From the NCBI GenBank assembly GCA_029706075.1, contig JAINUG010000149.1:2366001-2430000 (forward strand): a stretch of 64,000 nt of DNA. The letters are read 5' to 3'. The notes below the pieces were generated by a model. It had not been told where the DNA came from, did not search any database, and was given only the letters and a program-made list of their open reading frames with translations. Below, piece by piece: positions 1 through 11,300 of the stretch (position 1 is its first letter; each line of letters begins with the position of its first letter). This stretch comes from Aldrovandia affinis. Its lineage: Eukaryota; Chordata; Actinopteri; Notacanthiformes; Halosauridae. A program made the translations under genes and the position numbers.

Positions 1-239
1 CACTTAAAATTACCCTCGATATAATATCACCAGTGAAAATCTGAAAAATCTCCACCAAACATAAGGTCCCTTGGAAAAATTAGAAATTAGTCTGATAAAA
101 AGAAACTTTTGCAAAGCAGCATGCAAAATGAGAAAGATTACACTGCATGTTCATTACAACATCTTTAAAGGTCAACTTAGAATTTATAACACAACAATAA
201 AGAATGCAAGGCAATCTCACTTTTTTAAAGTAATTTGTG

Positions 240-1850
240 ATAACACGAATAACCCCATAGTGCTGTTCTTCACTATTGGCAGCTTACTGAATCCAGCTGT
301 GGCGGTTGATTTTAATGTTGGTTTGCTCTCCAAATGTGAGGATTTTCCAAACTTTTTTCAAGAAAAGACAACATCACATCAAGCATAATACAAATGTGTG
401 AAAATAAGTTGTTTGATTTCCCAAGTTACCCATGTGAAGCTGCTATGAATTATATTTCCCCAATTGACTCACAAATGCTTAGTAGAATTGTCTTGTAACT
501 GAAACCCTCTACCTGTTCACTAGATCCAATTCCCACTTTTTTTAAAAGATTTTTTAACTGTGTCAGACAGGGTTTTAGCTATTGTTGACTGGCAGTTTCC
601 CCACTGTTCTGAAGACTGTGAAACCTATACAAAAGAAAAACAATCTAGACCAAGTGAACCAGGTCATTTCAAGTTAAAAAGTTATATTTTAGAGAAGGTG
701 TTTTTCATACAACTTAATGATTACCTTAGTAAATACTCCTCACTAGAAAAGTTTCAGTCTGAATTCCATGTTAACCACAGCACAAAAAGCGTTCTGTTTA
801 AGGTTGCAAACTTGCAGATACTGGGGTGTCTTCTTGTTTTGTTGGATCGGACTGCTGTTTTTGATACGGTAGATCATGCAATCTTGCTCTATCGTTTTGG
901 AAAATGGGTTAGCATCCCAGGCACAGCCCTCAGTGTGTTTAAATCCTATTTAACAGAGACAATTCTGTATTGCCCTAGGAGATGCCAATTCTAAAATTGT
1001 TGACATCACATGTTAGGTTCCACAGGAATACAATTTGTGCCCCTTGCTATTTTCTCTTTATATGCTCCCTCTTGACAGAATAATTAGAAATCATGGCATT
1101 AATTTCCATAGCTATGCAGATTTCTATATGCAACTATATATTTCAGTACTCTGTAACGATAGCAATGCCACAGGAATGTCTAAAAAACATTCACACAAGA
1201 TTTTGGAGGTGAGAAACCTAGGTGTAATCAGACTTGAGCTTCCAGTCCCATATACAAAACATTACAAAAGTGGCCTTATTTCACCAAAGGAACATAACTC
1301 AATTAAGACTCTTTCTTTCACAACCTGATGCTGAAAAATGAATACATGCATTTGTTTCAAGCAAACTAGATTATGGCAATGCACTTCTTTCTGGCCTCCC
1401 AAAAACAAAGTATTATATACAATACAAATACAATTACAAATAATTGAATCATAGTGCCCTCATAGTGCCCCCATAGTGCCCCCATAGTGCCCCCATAGTG
1501 CCCTCGTAGTGCCCTCAGATCAGCAAAGGCTCGACCTCTCTGTGTCCCAAAAGTGAACTACAAAATAACAAGTGAAGCTTCCTTTCACTTTAATGCTTCC
1601 AGACTGTGGAAGACCCTGTCTCTGCATATCACCAACTATTCTTTTCCTGATCCTTTCAGTATTCTTAATTTCTTGATTATTTGGACATTATATTTTACTG
1701 TTTGTTTTACTGAATTGTTTTGACTTTATCATGTTTGTCTTTTATTCTGTTATTCTGATTATTGTTATTGTTTAATGTTCTTTGTGAAGCACTTTGAGCA
1801 GGAATGAGTTGAATGAAATGTGCTGCATAAATTATTTATTTCTTCTTATT
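240..1850 (+). mobile_element. L2-type LINE remnant (reverse transcriptase and 3' end)
   Basis: Degraded non-LTR retrotransposon. Pieces of the L2/CR1-type reverse transcriptase occur in order in shifting frames: a 'STCSLDPIPT' segment near 510-540, an 'AAFDTVDHAILL'-like segment at about 850-890, a decayed catalytic block at 1035-1160 where the expected double Asp reads 'YADFYMQLY', and a 'LDYGNALLSGLP' segment near 1365-1400. The unit closes with the L2 3' signature of a short 'GTGAAGCACTTTGAGC' stem near 1785 and a run-out into TTA repeats. Stops and frameshifts are frequent, so it is a dead copy. Bases 1-240 are probably the same element but too decayed to assign. The clade call rests on recalled family features. 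Confidence 0.7.
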
Positions 1851-1884
1851 ATTATTATTATTATTATTATAATTGTTGTTGTTA

Positions 1885-1915
<31 letters not shown>

Positions 1916-1918
1916 AAT
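1848..1918. repeat. (TTA)n microsatellite
   Basis: Imperfect TTA/TTG trinucleotide run at the 3' end of the L2 remnant, the usual tail of this LINE clade. It creates a spurious poly-Asn reading frame on the minus strand. Confidence 0.85.
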
Positions 1919-2216
1919 GAATGAATAACATCATCTGCAGCTGTCTGTAGACCTGCTGCCAGCCTGTGAAGAATTTGCTCATAAATAACAGGGTGTAATT
2001 AAGATGCCTTCTCCCATGGGTACAAAGCCAAACAGCTTGCTGTGAGCGGGCCATCAGAACGGGCCCGTACGAGAGCGGATTCCCCCGCATAGCCACGCAG
2101 TGCCAAATCACAATACAGCTGAGTCAGGGCTCTGACAGCGCAACAGACAGGTGTTACCGTGCAGCCACCACTCTGCCCTCTGCTGTTACGAGAAAACCCA
2201 GAGACAGTTTGGTGCT

Positions 2217-2445
2217 GTCAGGGGGTTCTCGTATGAGCACTGGGCAGGTATATGTGTCAGGGGGTTCTCGTATGAGTGCTGGGCAGGTATATGTGTCAGG
2301 GGGCTCTCGTATGAGTGCTGGGCAGGTATATGTGTCAGGGGGCTCTCGTATGAGCGCTGGGCAGGTATATGTGTCAGGGGGCTCTCGTATGAGTGCTGGG
2401 CAGGTATATGTGTCAGGGGGCTCTCGTATGAGTGCTGGGTACGTG
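2217..2445. repeat. 39-bp minisatellite, about six copies
   Basis: Tandem units of exactly 39 bp (first unit 2221-2259), each containing 'TCTCGTATGAG' and 'GGGCAGGTATATG'. Since 39 is a multiple of three, several frames stay open on both strands, which explains the repetitive short ORFs here. No evidence of coding. Confidence 0.9.
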
Positions 2446-2449
2446 GCTA

Positions 2450-3740
2450 ACAAGAGTACCAGGTGAAAGTGAGGATTCTTCTCTGGTGAGATCGTCTCAC
2501 TCAAGCTCTACCGTCCCCACAGGTACAGATGAGAGACAGCTCAGGGGGGCGGGGGTGGGGGGCTGGCTGGGAGCCCACAGCAGCACAGGAATATGGGCGG
2601 ACATGCTCCGGCAGGTTCTATTACCTCCCCGAAGCCATCGAACGCTGGGAGTTCCTCCCCCACAATCAAAACAGATAGGACATCACCCTCACCCCATCCA
2701 GCGCAAAGTCGACTCTGTGCCAGATCACATGACCCCGCAACCCTCTCTCTGCCTTCCACTGCTCTCTCATTCAGCCCACAGCTTTTTCCCAAGCAGCATC
2801 TGTAGGACCTTTTCCAGAGCAGACAATATATAGTGTCTTTTCCAGAATAGTTCATATAGCACCCTTTCCAGAGTACTCTATATAGCGTCAGCCTGTATAG
2901 TGTCCTTTTCCAGAGAAGCTACCAGGTTACAATTGACAGCAGTGACCTCACCTAGGATTCAAACATGCAACCACATGGTAAATAGATTAATTCACCAAAT
3001 GTTACACCACCTGGGTACGGCTCACTCACAGAGGGGCGGCTCACAGGTAAACACCCAGGTGCACACACCAGCAGAGCTAGGCACCACGTGCCAGTCGTAT
3101 GCCACTCTGATGGGGGTTTTTAAACCGACTTGGTCACGTTTATCTAAAGGCACACTGCTGAGCCGCTGCCCGGGGGAGAGCACAGAGCCGCCTCGCTGTC
3201 AGTGAGGCAGGCAGGCAGGCAGAGCAGGGCACTGCCAGGGTGCTACGAGGTGCAGGCGAAACAGAGACACAGAAAAAGCAGGCAGGTGAGAGCAGAACGT
3301 ACCCAGGTGAGAACGGGAGGCGGGGTCCGCGCAGGTGGCAGGCTGTGCAGAGACGATCGCAGCGGGGCACGGGGCGAGATGGGGGTCCCAGCCAAAGCGT
3401 CTTATTCCCATGCAGGACTCCACATGGCCGTAGAGAGAGGGGCCGTGTTGGCAGCCAATCTGAGATCCTTCACACCGTCAGACACACGGGAGAACACAGT
3501 AAGAGAGAGGGAGAGAGTCAGCTCAGGTAAACCCCTGGTCCCACCCCCACCCCACCCTCTTAAAGAACTCCTCTGATCTGCATACCGTAGCCCTGCCCTG
3601 ATTCTGCAGGTAAAGAGTGAGAGACAGGTAAACCTGTGAAGTGTTATTCAGGGTGACTGAGCAGGTGCAACGTGGGAAATACCAAAATGACAACAAACCC
3701 CACACCCTGCAGCTCAGCAGATCCTTCTGTAAAATCTGCT
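2450..3740. other. Intergenic stretch without recognisable gene
   Basis: Moderately GC-rich unique sequence between two repeat arrays. Short ORFs exist on both strands, but none shows a recognisable domain or spliceable neighbours. It lies beyond the 3' end of slc13a2. I see nothing in it that I can name. Confidence 0.5.
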
Positions 3741-3742
3741 GC

Positions 3743-4372
3743 TCTACACACACACACACACACACACACCACACTCACACACAAACATTCACACCCCTAC
3801 ATACACACACTCACACCCACACATTCTCCCCACTACATACACACACGCACACACCCATACACTCACACACACATTCACACCATTACCTGCACACTCACAC
3901 ACGCACACACTCACACACGCACACACTCACACACAAACATTCACACCCCTACAAACACACACTCACACCCATACATTCTCACCACTACATAAACACACTC
4001 ACACACCCATACATTCACACACACATTCACACCATTACACGCACACACTCACAGACACACATTCACACCCCTACTTAAACACACTCGCACACAAACATTC
4101 ACATCCCTACATACACACACACGCACACACGCACACACCACACACTCGCACACAAACATTTGCACCCCTAGATACACACACTCACACCCACACATTCTCA
4201 CCAGTACATACACACACATTTACACCCTTACATACACACACGCACACACGAACATTCACACCACTACATACACACAAGCACACACACACATACATTCTCA
4301 CCCTTACACGCACACACTCACACCCATACACACACACACACACACACACACATACACATGCACACACACAAG
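3743..4372. repeat. Compound CA-rich micro-/minisatellite
   Basis: About 630 bp of CA dinucleotides organised into longer units such as 'ACATTCACACCCCTACATAC'. It produces His/Thr-rich and Cys/Val-rich shadow ORFs on the two strands; these are not genes. Confidence 0.92.
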
Positions 4373-4639
4373 TTGTCTGAGGAATTACTGGTCCACAGAG
4401 CAGTATTGTGTGGCGGGATGGTATTTCAGAGGAGGGTGTGTGCCTCTGCAGGTGGCGGGGTCTTTTTGATCTGTTGCTCCTTCACCATGTCAATAGGGCG
4501 GGGGGTGGAGTTACTACAGGGCCTGCAGGGTTTCAAACAGGTATCGCTTGCAACATATTTAACACACCTGTATCTCACTCTACAAACAGCCCTTTTCACC
4601 ATTTCTACCATTTCAAGTGAGTACCTCTCCGCTTCAATT

Positions 4640-4895
4640 GATTCATTTATTTATTGATGGAGGAGTTATCGACTGATTGATTGATGGGTTTATGGGTTTA
4701 TGGATTGATAGATTGATTAGTTGATTGGTTGATTGATGGTTTTATGGATTGATAGATTGATAGATTGATAGATTGATGGATTGATAGATTGCTTGATGGT
4801 TTTATGGATTGATAGATTGATCAATTGATTGACGGGTTTATGGATTGATAGATTGATCGATTGATTGATGGGTTTATGGATTGATAGATTGATTA
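4640..4895. repeat. GATT-based tandem repeat
   Basis: Degenerate array of 'TTGATAGATTGAT' and 'GGTTTATGGATTGATAGATT' units, with higher-order periods of roughly 35 to 60 bp. Confidence 0.85.
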
Positions 4896-5302
4896 GGGGT
4901 GAGGTGAGGTGAGCTGAGGTGAGGGAGAAGGTGATGTCCTGGTTCTGGGGTCTTGCTGGTGCTGATTTATGGGCTCATGTTTAATTTCCAGGAAAATGAA
5001 AGAAAGTCCTGGAGGCACGTGGATTTATAACTCTGTAGCTCTCTGGCTCGAGGAGGCACAGTAACACCACACATTTCTGTCTGTGCAGTCACAGCCATTT
5101 CATCATATTTCTCCAGCAGATGTTTTTTCGATCAAAACATGAAAAGCATCTCTGTGGCTGAGCATTTCTGTCGAGGTTCACGGTCAAGAACACGCTTGGC
5201 ACAATCCTGCTTTTCTCTCCGACACAGGGATCTAGGGCAACACTGAAAACAGGGGACACTGACACCCGTCAAAGCTTTCCAGCCCTTCAGCAGGTCCTAA
5301 AG

Positions 5303-5509
5303 CAGGGGTGGCCAACCCTGGGCCTGGAGGGCTACAGGGTCTGCTGGTTTTCGTTGTCATTCAGCGCTTAAGTGATACATTAAAGAGGTTGATCACACAG
5401 TTTGCTCACCTCACCTGGCTTCCTGGGTCTGAACTGGCTGTTGATTTTAAGGTGAAAACAAAAACCAGCAGACACTGTAGCCCTCCAGGACCAGGGTTGG
5501 GGACCCCTG
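5303..5509. mobile_element. 207-bp hAT-type MITE with 8-bp target duplication
   Basis: Non-autonomous DNA transposon with long imperfect terminal inverted repeats: the left end 'CAGGGGTGGCCAACCCTGG' mirrors the right end 'CCAGGGTTGGGGACCCCTG', and the subterminal 'GGAGGGCTACAG' is also mirrored. It is flanked by a perfect 8-bp direct repeat TCCTAAAG (5295-5302 and 5510-5517), the length expected for hAT transposition. No coding capacity. A diverged half copy lies at 23246. Confidence 0.9.
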
Positions 5510-5624
5510 TCCTAAAGCTTAACACTACCTGCAGTGGGCCCAACCCCCACCTAACCTCAGCCCCCGACCCCACTGCCCCTCTGCAATCATGCGATTACAC
5601 ACTCCCACTTCCACACCCACACCA

Positions 5625-5789
5625 TCACACACAGAATTCCCACTCCCACACAGAATACCCACTCCCACACCCACAAAATCATACATAGAATACCCACTCC
5701 CACACCCACACCCACAATATCACACATAGAATACCCACTCCCACACCCACACCCACAATATCACACATAGAATACCCACTCCCACACCC
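5625..5789. repeat. Minisatellite, left block (CCCACTCCCACACCCACA units)
   Basis: Tandem units of about 30-45 bp built from 'CACACCCACAATATCACACA' and 'AGAATACCCACTCC'. The same unit resumes at 7588-7655 after the 1.8-kb insertion at 5790-7587. Confidence 0.85.
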
Positions 5790-7587
5790 CAGTGGCGATT
5801 TCTTTAAGACAACGTTGGAAGCTTGGCTTCCCCTATAATTTTGGGGAATAAATATATATATATTTTTAAAATAAAACATTAATAAACCCTTTTACTTAAT
5901 ATCTATTAAAAAAATACTAAAGATAGAGAGTGGTATTTCAATTCCATGGTATGTCACTTAGACTGAAATGTTTTGTTTAAACCAGCACTATCTATCGCCT
6001 CACGCGCTTCAAGCTGTCAGTAGAAGCTTGGCCGGTCGCAGTTGTCTCTGGATTTCTATGGACTTACTGTATTTAATGGAATAGCATGTGATGGGTTTTG
6101 GGGAATTTAACTGGACAATATTGACTCTTCTGGAAGCTGAGCTTGCAGCCGTACTTCCAATCCGATTTTGTCATGCCTCCGTCAATCAGGATCTGTCTGT
6201 GGAGAGTGATGTCTGTTACAGGTGAGGTTGGCAATAGTTTGACTGATTTGGTCTTTATCCCTCTATTATTGTAATTTGGTATTTTAATTGAACTGTTAAT
6301 TATTTATATTCTAAATTGATCCCTTGGAGTTTGAAAGTTAGCCACAGTAGCTAGCTAATGTTAGATAATTGCATTGATTTGGCTAGTTTAGCTAACATTA
6401 GCTAGCTAGCTGACGTTTGCCGTTCAGAACAAACATGAGATTTTAGCTAGCTAGTTAGTTAGCATGACGTTTTAAAATAAAGTCTTTGTATATTCAACAT
6501 GACAAATAATAAGCTACGGTTTTGTTCTAGCTAAAGTTAGCTACTAGTTAACGTTATCTAGCAAAGAACTGGTCTCATCTCGCATGTTTTAACTGAACTG
6601 GGCTAACATTAGCTAGCTAGCTAAGATCTCATGCTGTTTGATATTGAGGTTGTGAAGTCACTGGAGAAAAACCCTTGCTGGTAAGGCCGAGTGATCGAGC
6701 ATTTTGTTAGGAAAGAAAAGAGATTCAAATTTGCTTACAAGGTAAGGGGATAGCCCATAATATTTATTTTGATATGTGGGAAAATGAATGTGTTAGCTTT
6801 TGCCTTAATTAGGGAAATTATTTACCTACTATATCCTGTATTGTTTCTCTATAAGAGTTGACATTTAAAGGTAAACAATTTATTTGTGAGGCTAGTATTA
6901 CCAAGTGTACCAAAATGTATTTACTGTTATGTTGAATAACATTTGAATTACCTATGTTCCAAGTCGTTAATAAACTGCCAATTTATCTCTTTATTTGTTT
7001 CTAATGTTTTACGAATTACTGACAAGTACTAATTTATGTCAGGCTTTTAATATGAGGATAATCCCTGTATTTTTTGGCAGGCAGGCAGCATCAGGGGCAG
7101 TGAGTTCATCATCATCATCATCATCACATCAACAGAGCAGCAGGGGCAGTGAGCAACCATATCACCAGAGCAGCAGAAGAGGTCAGATCCAGAGGCGAGC
7201 GTGCCCCCCGTCGACAGAAAATGGGGCGCTGTTTACGTGGCTCGCACCGGGTGCTGGCAACCCACGCTACGCCACTGGTCAGATCCCCCTTTTTGTCAAT
7301 ATGTTATTGAATGAAGATGGTAGGATTGTCTTAAATTATATGATGTCAGGCTTTTAATATGAGGATAATCTCTAGTTTGCATTCGTGAGGCAGGCAGGCA
7401 GGCAGCATCAGTGGCAGTGAGCACATCATTATCATTATCGTCATCATCATCACCATCATCATCATAACATCATTAGAGCAGCAGGGGCAGTCAGCGTTAT
7501 CACCGGAGCGTCAGAGAAGGTCAAGGTCAGATCAGCACCCCCCCGACCCTCAGCTTCACCTGATGTGGACCGCACCAGTGAGCACTG
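5790..7587. mobile_element. hAT-like insertion splitting a minisatellite
   Basis: About 1.8 kb of AT-rich DNA, with many TTAGCTAGCTAG tracts, sits inside one minisatellite. It starts CAGTGGCG and ends GAGCACTG. The array octamer CCACACCC is present on both sides (5782-5789, 7588-7595), as an 8-bp target duplication would give; chance is possible because the host array itself contains this word. The right part is tandemly duplicated: 'CAGGCTTTTAATATGAGG' occurs at 7041 and 7347, each followed by a TCA/ATC run and a 'GAGCAGCAGGGGCAGT' segment. A subterminal block 'GTCGACAGAAAATG' near 7210 recurs in the hAT MITE at 36212. No transposase is readable. Confidence 0.55.
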
Positions 7588-7655
7588 CCACACCCACAAT
7601 ATCACACACAGAATACCCCCTCCCACTGCCACACCCACAATATCACACACAGAAC
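7588..7655. repeat. Minisatellite, right block
   Basis: Two units of the array seen at 5625-5789 ('CCACACCCACAATATCACAC'), separated from it by the insertion. Confidence 0.8.
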
Positions 7656-7676
7656 TCTGTGATTCTGTATAAACCA

Positions 7677-7682
7677 TTTATT
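7677..7682 (-). promoter_or_regulatory. Candidate slc13a2 polyadenylation signal (AATAAA)
   Basis: AATAAA on the minus strand, about 660 bp past the slc13a2 stop codon. It is followed within 30 nt on that strand by a GT-rich stretch supplied by the minisatellite at 7588-7655. This would give a 3' UTR of roughly 680 nt. Transcript ends were not observed. Confidence 0.5.
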
Positions 7683-8345
7683 TCAGATTTATGTCAATAC
7701 AACTGATACATGGAGACAATATTAATATATATTTATTATATATTTCAACAATAATAAAAATATACATTTTACAAGTACAGCAGTGAGAGTCAGCAGCATG
7801 TTGTAAGCTTTTACAGCACTGGAATATGCTGCTGCTGAATAATATATACATCCCGATATGTTTTCATTATTGTTTTGTCATCAGACTGTAATTTTAAAAA
7901 TTGTTATTAGAAAATACACGGAGGATAAAACAGTCATTGTTATCCGTGGAGCTGAAGACAGGCAGCTTGCAATCCAAAAAAGGATCAATACTGCTGCTCT
8001 GCTGCATGGGGGAGTCTAAATTCATTTAATTCAAACGGACCTAACGCAGGGGAGAGAGAACCAGTACACCTCACCGAGAAGCACAGCTGAGCCATCTGTA
8101 TTTCTGCTAGCCCCGCCCCCTCGCTGCAGTGAGCATGTGCAGTTTCACCTAGGGGGAGGCATCAGGAGCCCCTCATACCTGCAATCTGAGCACAGACCCT
8201 GCGGTGGGGGGAGGTGTAAAATTTGAAGGTGTTGTGGGTGTGAGCCCAACTCAGACTGATTGTGCGCTTTCTATCTCCCTCTCTATCTCTCTCTCTCTCA
8301 TTCTCTCTCTATCTCTCCCTCTCTCATTCTCTCTCTATTTATCTC

Positions 8346-11300
8346 TCAGGGACTTCCGTTTGTGATGTTAGCCCAATCAGGAAAGGTGTCCAGCTGGAAC
8401 ATGGCCATCCCCCAGGTGTTCAGAGCAAAGTTGATACAGAGAACGCCGATTACGTTCAGCATGAAGCCCGCCCTGGCCTTTGAGAAGAGGAGAGAGCGGT
8501 CAGAGAATGTGGTCCTTTTTTAACATGCAGTTCCCCATGTGGCCAGCAGGGGATGGGGACTCACCATGTCCATGACCTTGAGGTTGCCGTAGGCGAAGGC
8601 GATAGCGTTCGGTGGGGTGGCGACCGGCAGCATGAAGGCCAGCGAGGCGCAGATGGTGCAGGGCAGCATGACGTAGAGCGGGTGGAGCTTGATGGCAGTG
8701 GCCTGAGGGTGGAGGCAGGGAGACGGGTTGGGAGTAGGTATGGGTGTTGTAGTGGGAGTGGGTGTGGCACTGAATGTTTGAGTGAGAGTGTGTGTGGGTG
8801 TGGGTGCCGGTGTTGCAGTGAGTGTGGGTGTTGGTGTAGGAGTGGGTGTGGGTGTTGGAGCAGGTGTGGGACTGGGTGTGGGTGTTTGAGCGGGTTTGGG
8901 TGTGGATGTGGATGTTGGAGTGGGAGTGGGTGTTTGAGTGGAAGTGGGCACTGGTGTGGGTGTGGGAGTGGATGCTCAAGTGGGTGTGGTGTCTTACCAT
9001 AGATGCCAGGATGGGCAGGAACAGGGTGGTGGTGGCGGTGTTGCTGGAGCACTCAGTGAAGGTTCCCACCAGCATGCAGAGCAGCAGGGAGATTGCGAAC
9101 GGGGGGATCTCCTTCAGAGGGGCCAAACTGTTGCCCAGCCACAGAGAGAGTCCCGACGTCTGCACACACCCACCCACACACACACACACAGTATCACTGC
9201 ACATACACACACAGTATCATTGCACACACACACATGCACGCAGACAGCATCACTGCACACAGACACATCACCACTGAACTGAACACGGACACACATGAAG
9301 CAGCATAGTGAATGTACGTAATCCTCCATTGTTCGGCCCTTACAGTCCTGTGATTGTACACTGAGTTAGTAACACTCCTAAAACACGAGAGCAGACTGAT
9401 CAGTACTCTCAGCTAGGGGTCAATGCTGCAGCCATCAGCCACACTGTGTGCATGGGCATGGCCCTGGTGTCTGGGCGTGGCCTGGGTGTGGTCATGAGTG
9501 TGGCACAGGCGTGGTCAGTACCTCGCTGCCCCGGGCCAAGGCGAAGCCGCCCCCTAGCAGGAGGATGATGTTCCAGGGCATCTTCTCATGGACCACCTCC
9601 CAGTTTAGCAGTGTGGGGGGGGCCTTCCACTTCCCTGTGAGTGACAGGGAGTGCTCACGTAATATACAATCTTTATTAATCTACCCCCCACTCTCACTCT
9701 ACACCCCACTCTCACACCCCACTCACACCCCACCTCACTCTACACCCCACTCTCACACCCCACCCCACTCCACACCCCACTCTCACACCCCCCACTCTAC
9801 ACCCCACTCTCACACCCCACTCTCACACCCCACTCTCACTCCACACCCACACTCACACCCCCTCCTCACACCCCACTCTCACTCTACACCCCACTCTCAC
9901 TCTACACCCCACTTTCACTCTACATCCCACCCCACTTCACACCCCACTTTCACTCTCTACACCCCACTCTCACACCCCACTCACTCTACACCCCACTCTC
10001 ACTCTCACATCCCACTCTCACTCTCACACCCACTCTCACACCCCACTCACTCACACCCCACTCACTCTACACCCCACTCTCACACCCCACTCTCACTCTA
10101 CACCCCACTCTCACACCCCACTCTCACTCTACACCCCACTCTCACACCCCACTCTCACTCTACATCCCACTCTCACACCCCAAGAGACTAATCCTGCAGA
10201 GTCAGCCAGCAAGGGGGTACTACAGATACAGATACAGTTAACAGGTGCAGGTACAGGTATAGGTTCGGGTAGATGTACAGATACACACAGCGTTGCCTCA
10301 TACCGTCCTCATCTTCACTGTGTCCTGAACAGCTTGGCATCCGTGATGGAAGCAAGAAGAACAGAGTTGACATGAGAATGGCCACTGTGCCGTCCGTCAC
10401 ATACCTAGGAGACACAGCACCTGTTATCACCTGTCCAGGGGTATGGTATGTCACCACCCACACTGTGAGCCAATGAGATGTGCAGCTCCTGTGGTCAGCC
10501 ATGACTTACACAGTGGTGCAGATCTTATATTATGGAGGAGGGATGTGGCAGGGCGGGAGTGGCCTGTTGTTAAAGGGGAGGGGTGGGGCAGAGTGGGAGT
10601 GGCTTGCTGTTAAAGGGGAGGGGTGGGGCAGAGTGGGAGTGGCTTGCTGTTAGAGGGGGAGGGGTGGGGCAGAGGGGGGATGTTAGAGGGGGAAGGGTGG
10701 GGCAGAGTGGGAGTGGCCTGTTGTTAAAGGGTGGGGGAGTAGGGTGGCTTGCAGAGGGGGGAGGAGTGGGGCAGAGTGGGAGTGGCCTGTTGTTAAAGGG
10801 GAGGGGTGGGGCAGAGTGGGAGTGGCTGGCTGTTAAAGGGGGAGGGGTGGGGCAGAGGAGTGGCTTGCTGTTAGAGGGGAGGGGGGCAGGTGGGAGTGGC
10901 TTGCTGTTAGAGTGGGAGGTGGGCCTGTTGTTAAAGGGGGAGGGGTGGGGCAGAGTAGGAGTGGCTTGCTGTTAGAGGGGGAGGGGTGGGGCAGAGTGGG
11001 AGTGGCCTGTTGTTAGAGGGGGAAGGGTGGGGCAGAGTGGGAGTGGCTTGCTGTTAGAGGGGGAGGGGTGGGGCAGAGTGGGAGTGGCCTGTTGTTAAAG
11101 GGGAGGGGTGGGGCAGAGTGGGAGTGGCTTGCTGTTAGAGGGGGAGGGATGGAGCAGGGTTGGAGTGGCCTGTTGTTAGAGAGGGAGGGGTGTGGCCTGT
11201 TGTTAGAGAGGGAGGGGTGTGGCCTGTTGTTAGAGGGGGAGGGTGTGGCATATTGTTAGAGGGGGAGGGGCAGAGACTCACGGTTTGTCCATGTTGAAGA

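Noticed and set aside
560-994. 144-codon ORF as a host gene
   Set aside because: It contains an L2-type reverse-transcriptase segment and belongs to a decayed LINE.
8500-9210. 236-codon minus-strand ORF
   Set aside because: Spans slc13a2 exons 10 and 11 and the GT-rich array between them; the family requires the array to be spliced out, and GT-AG sites with matching phase are present.
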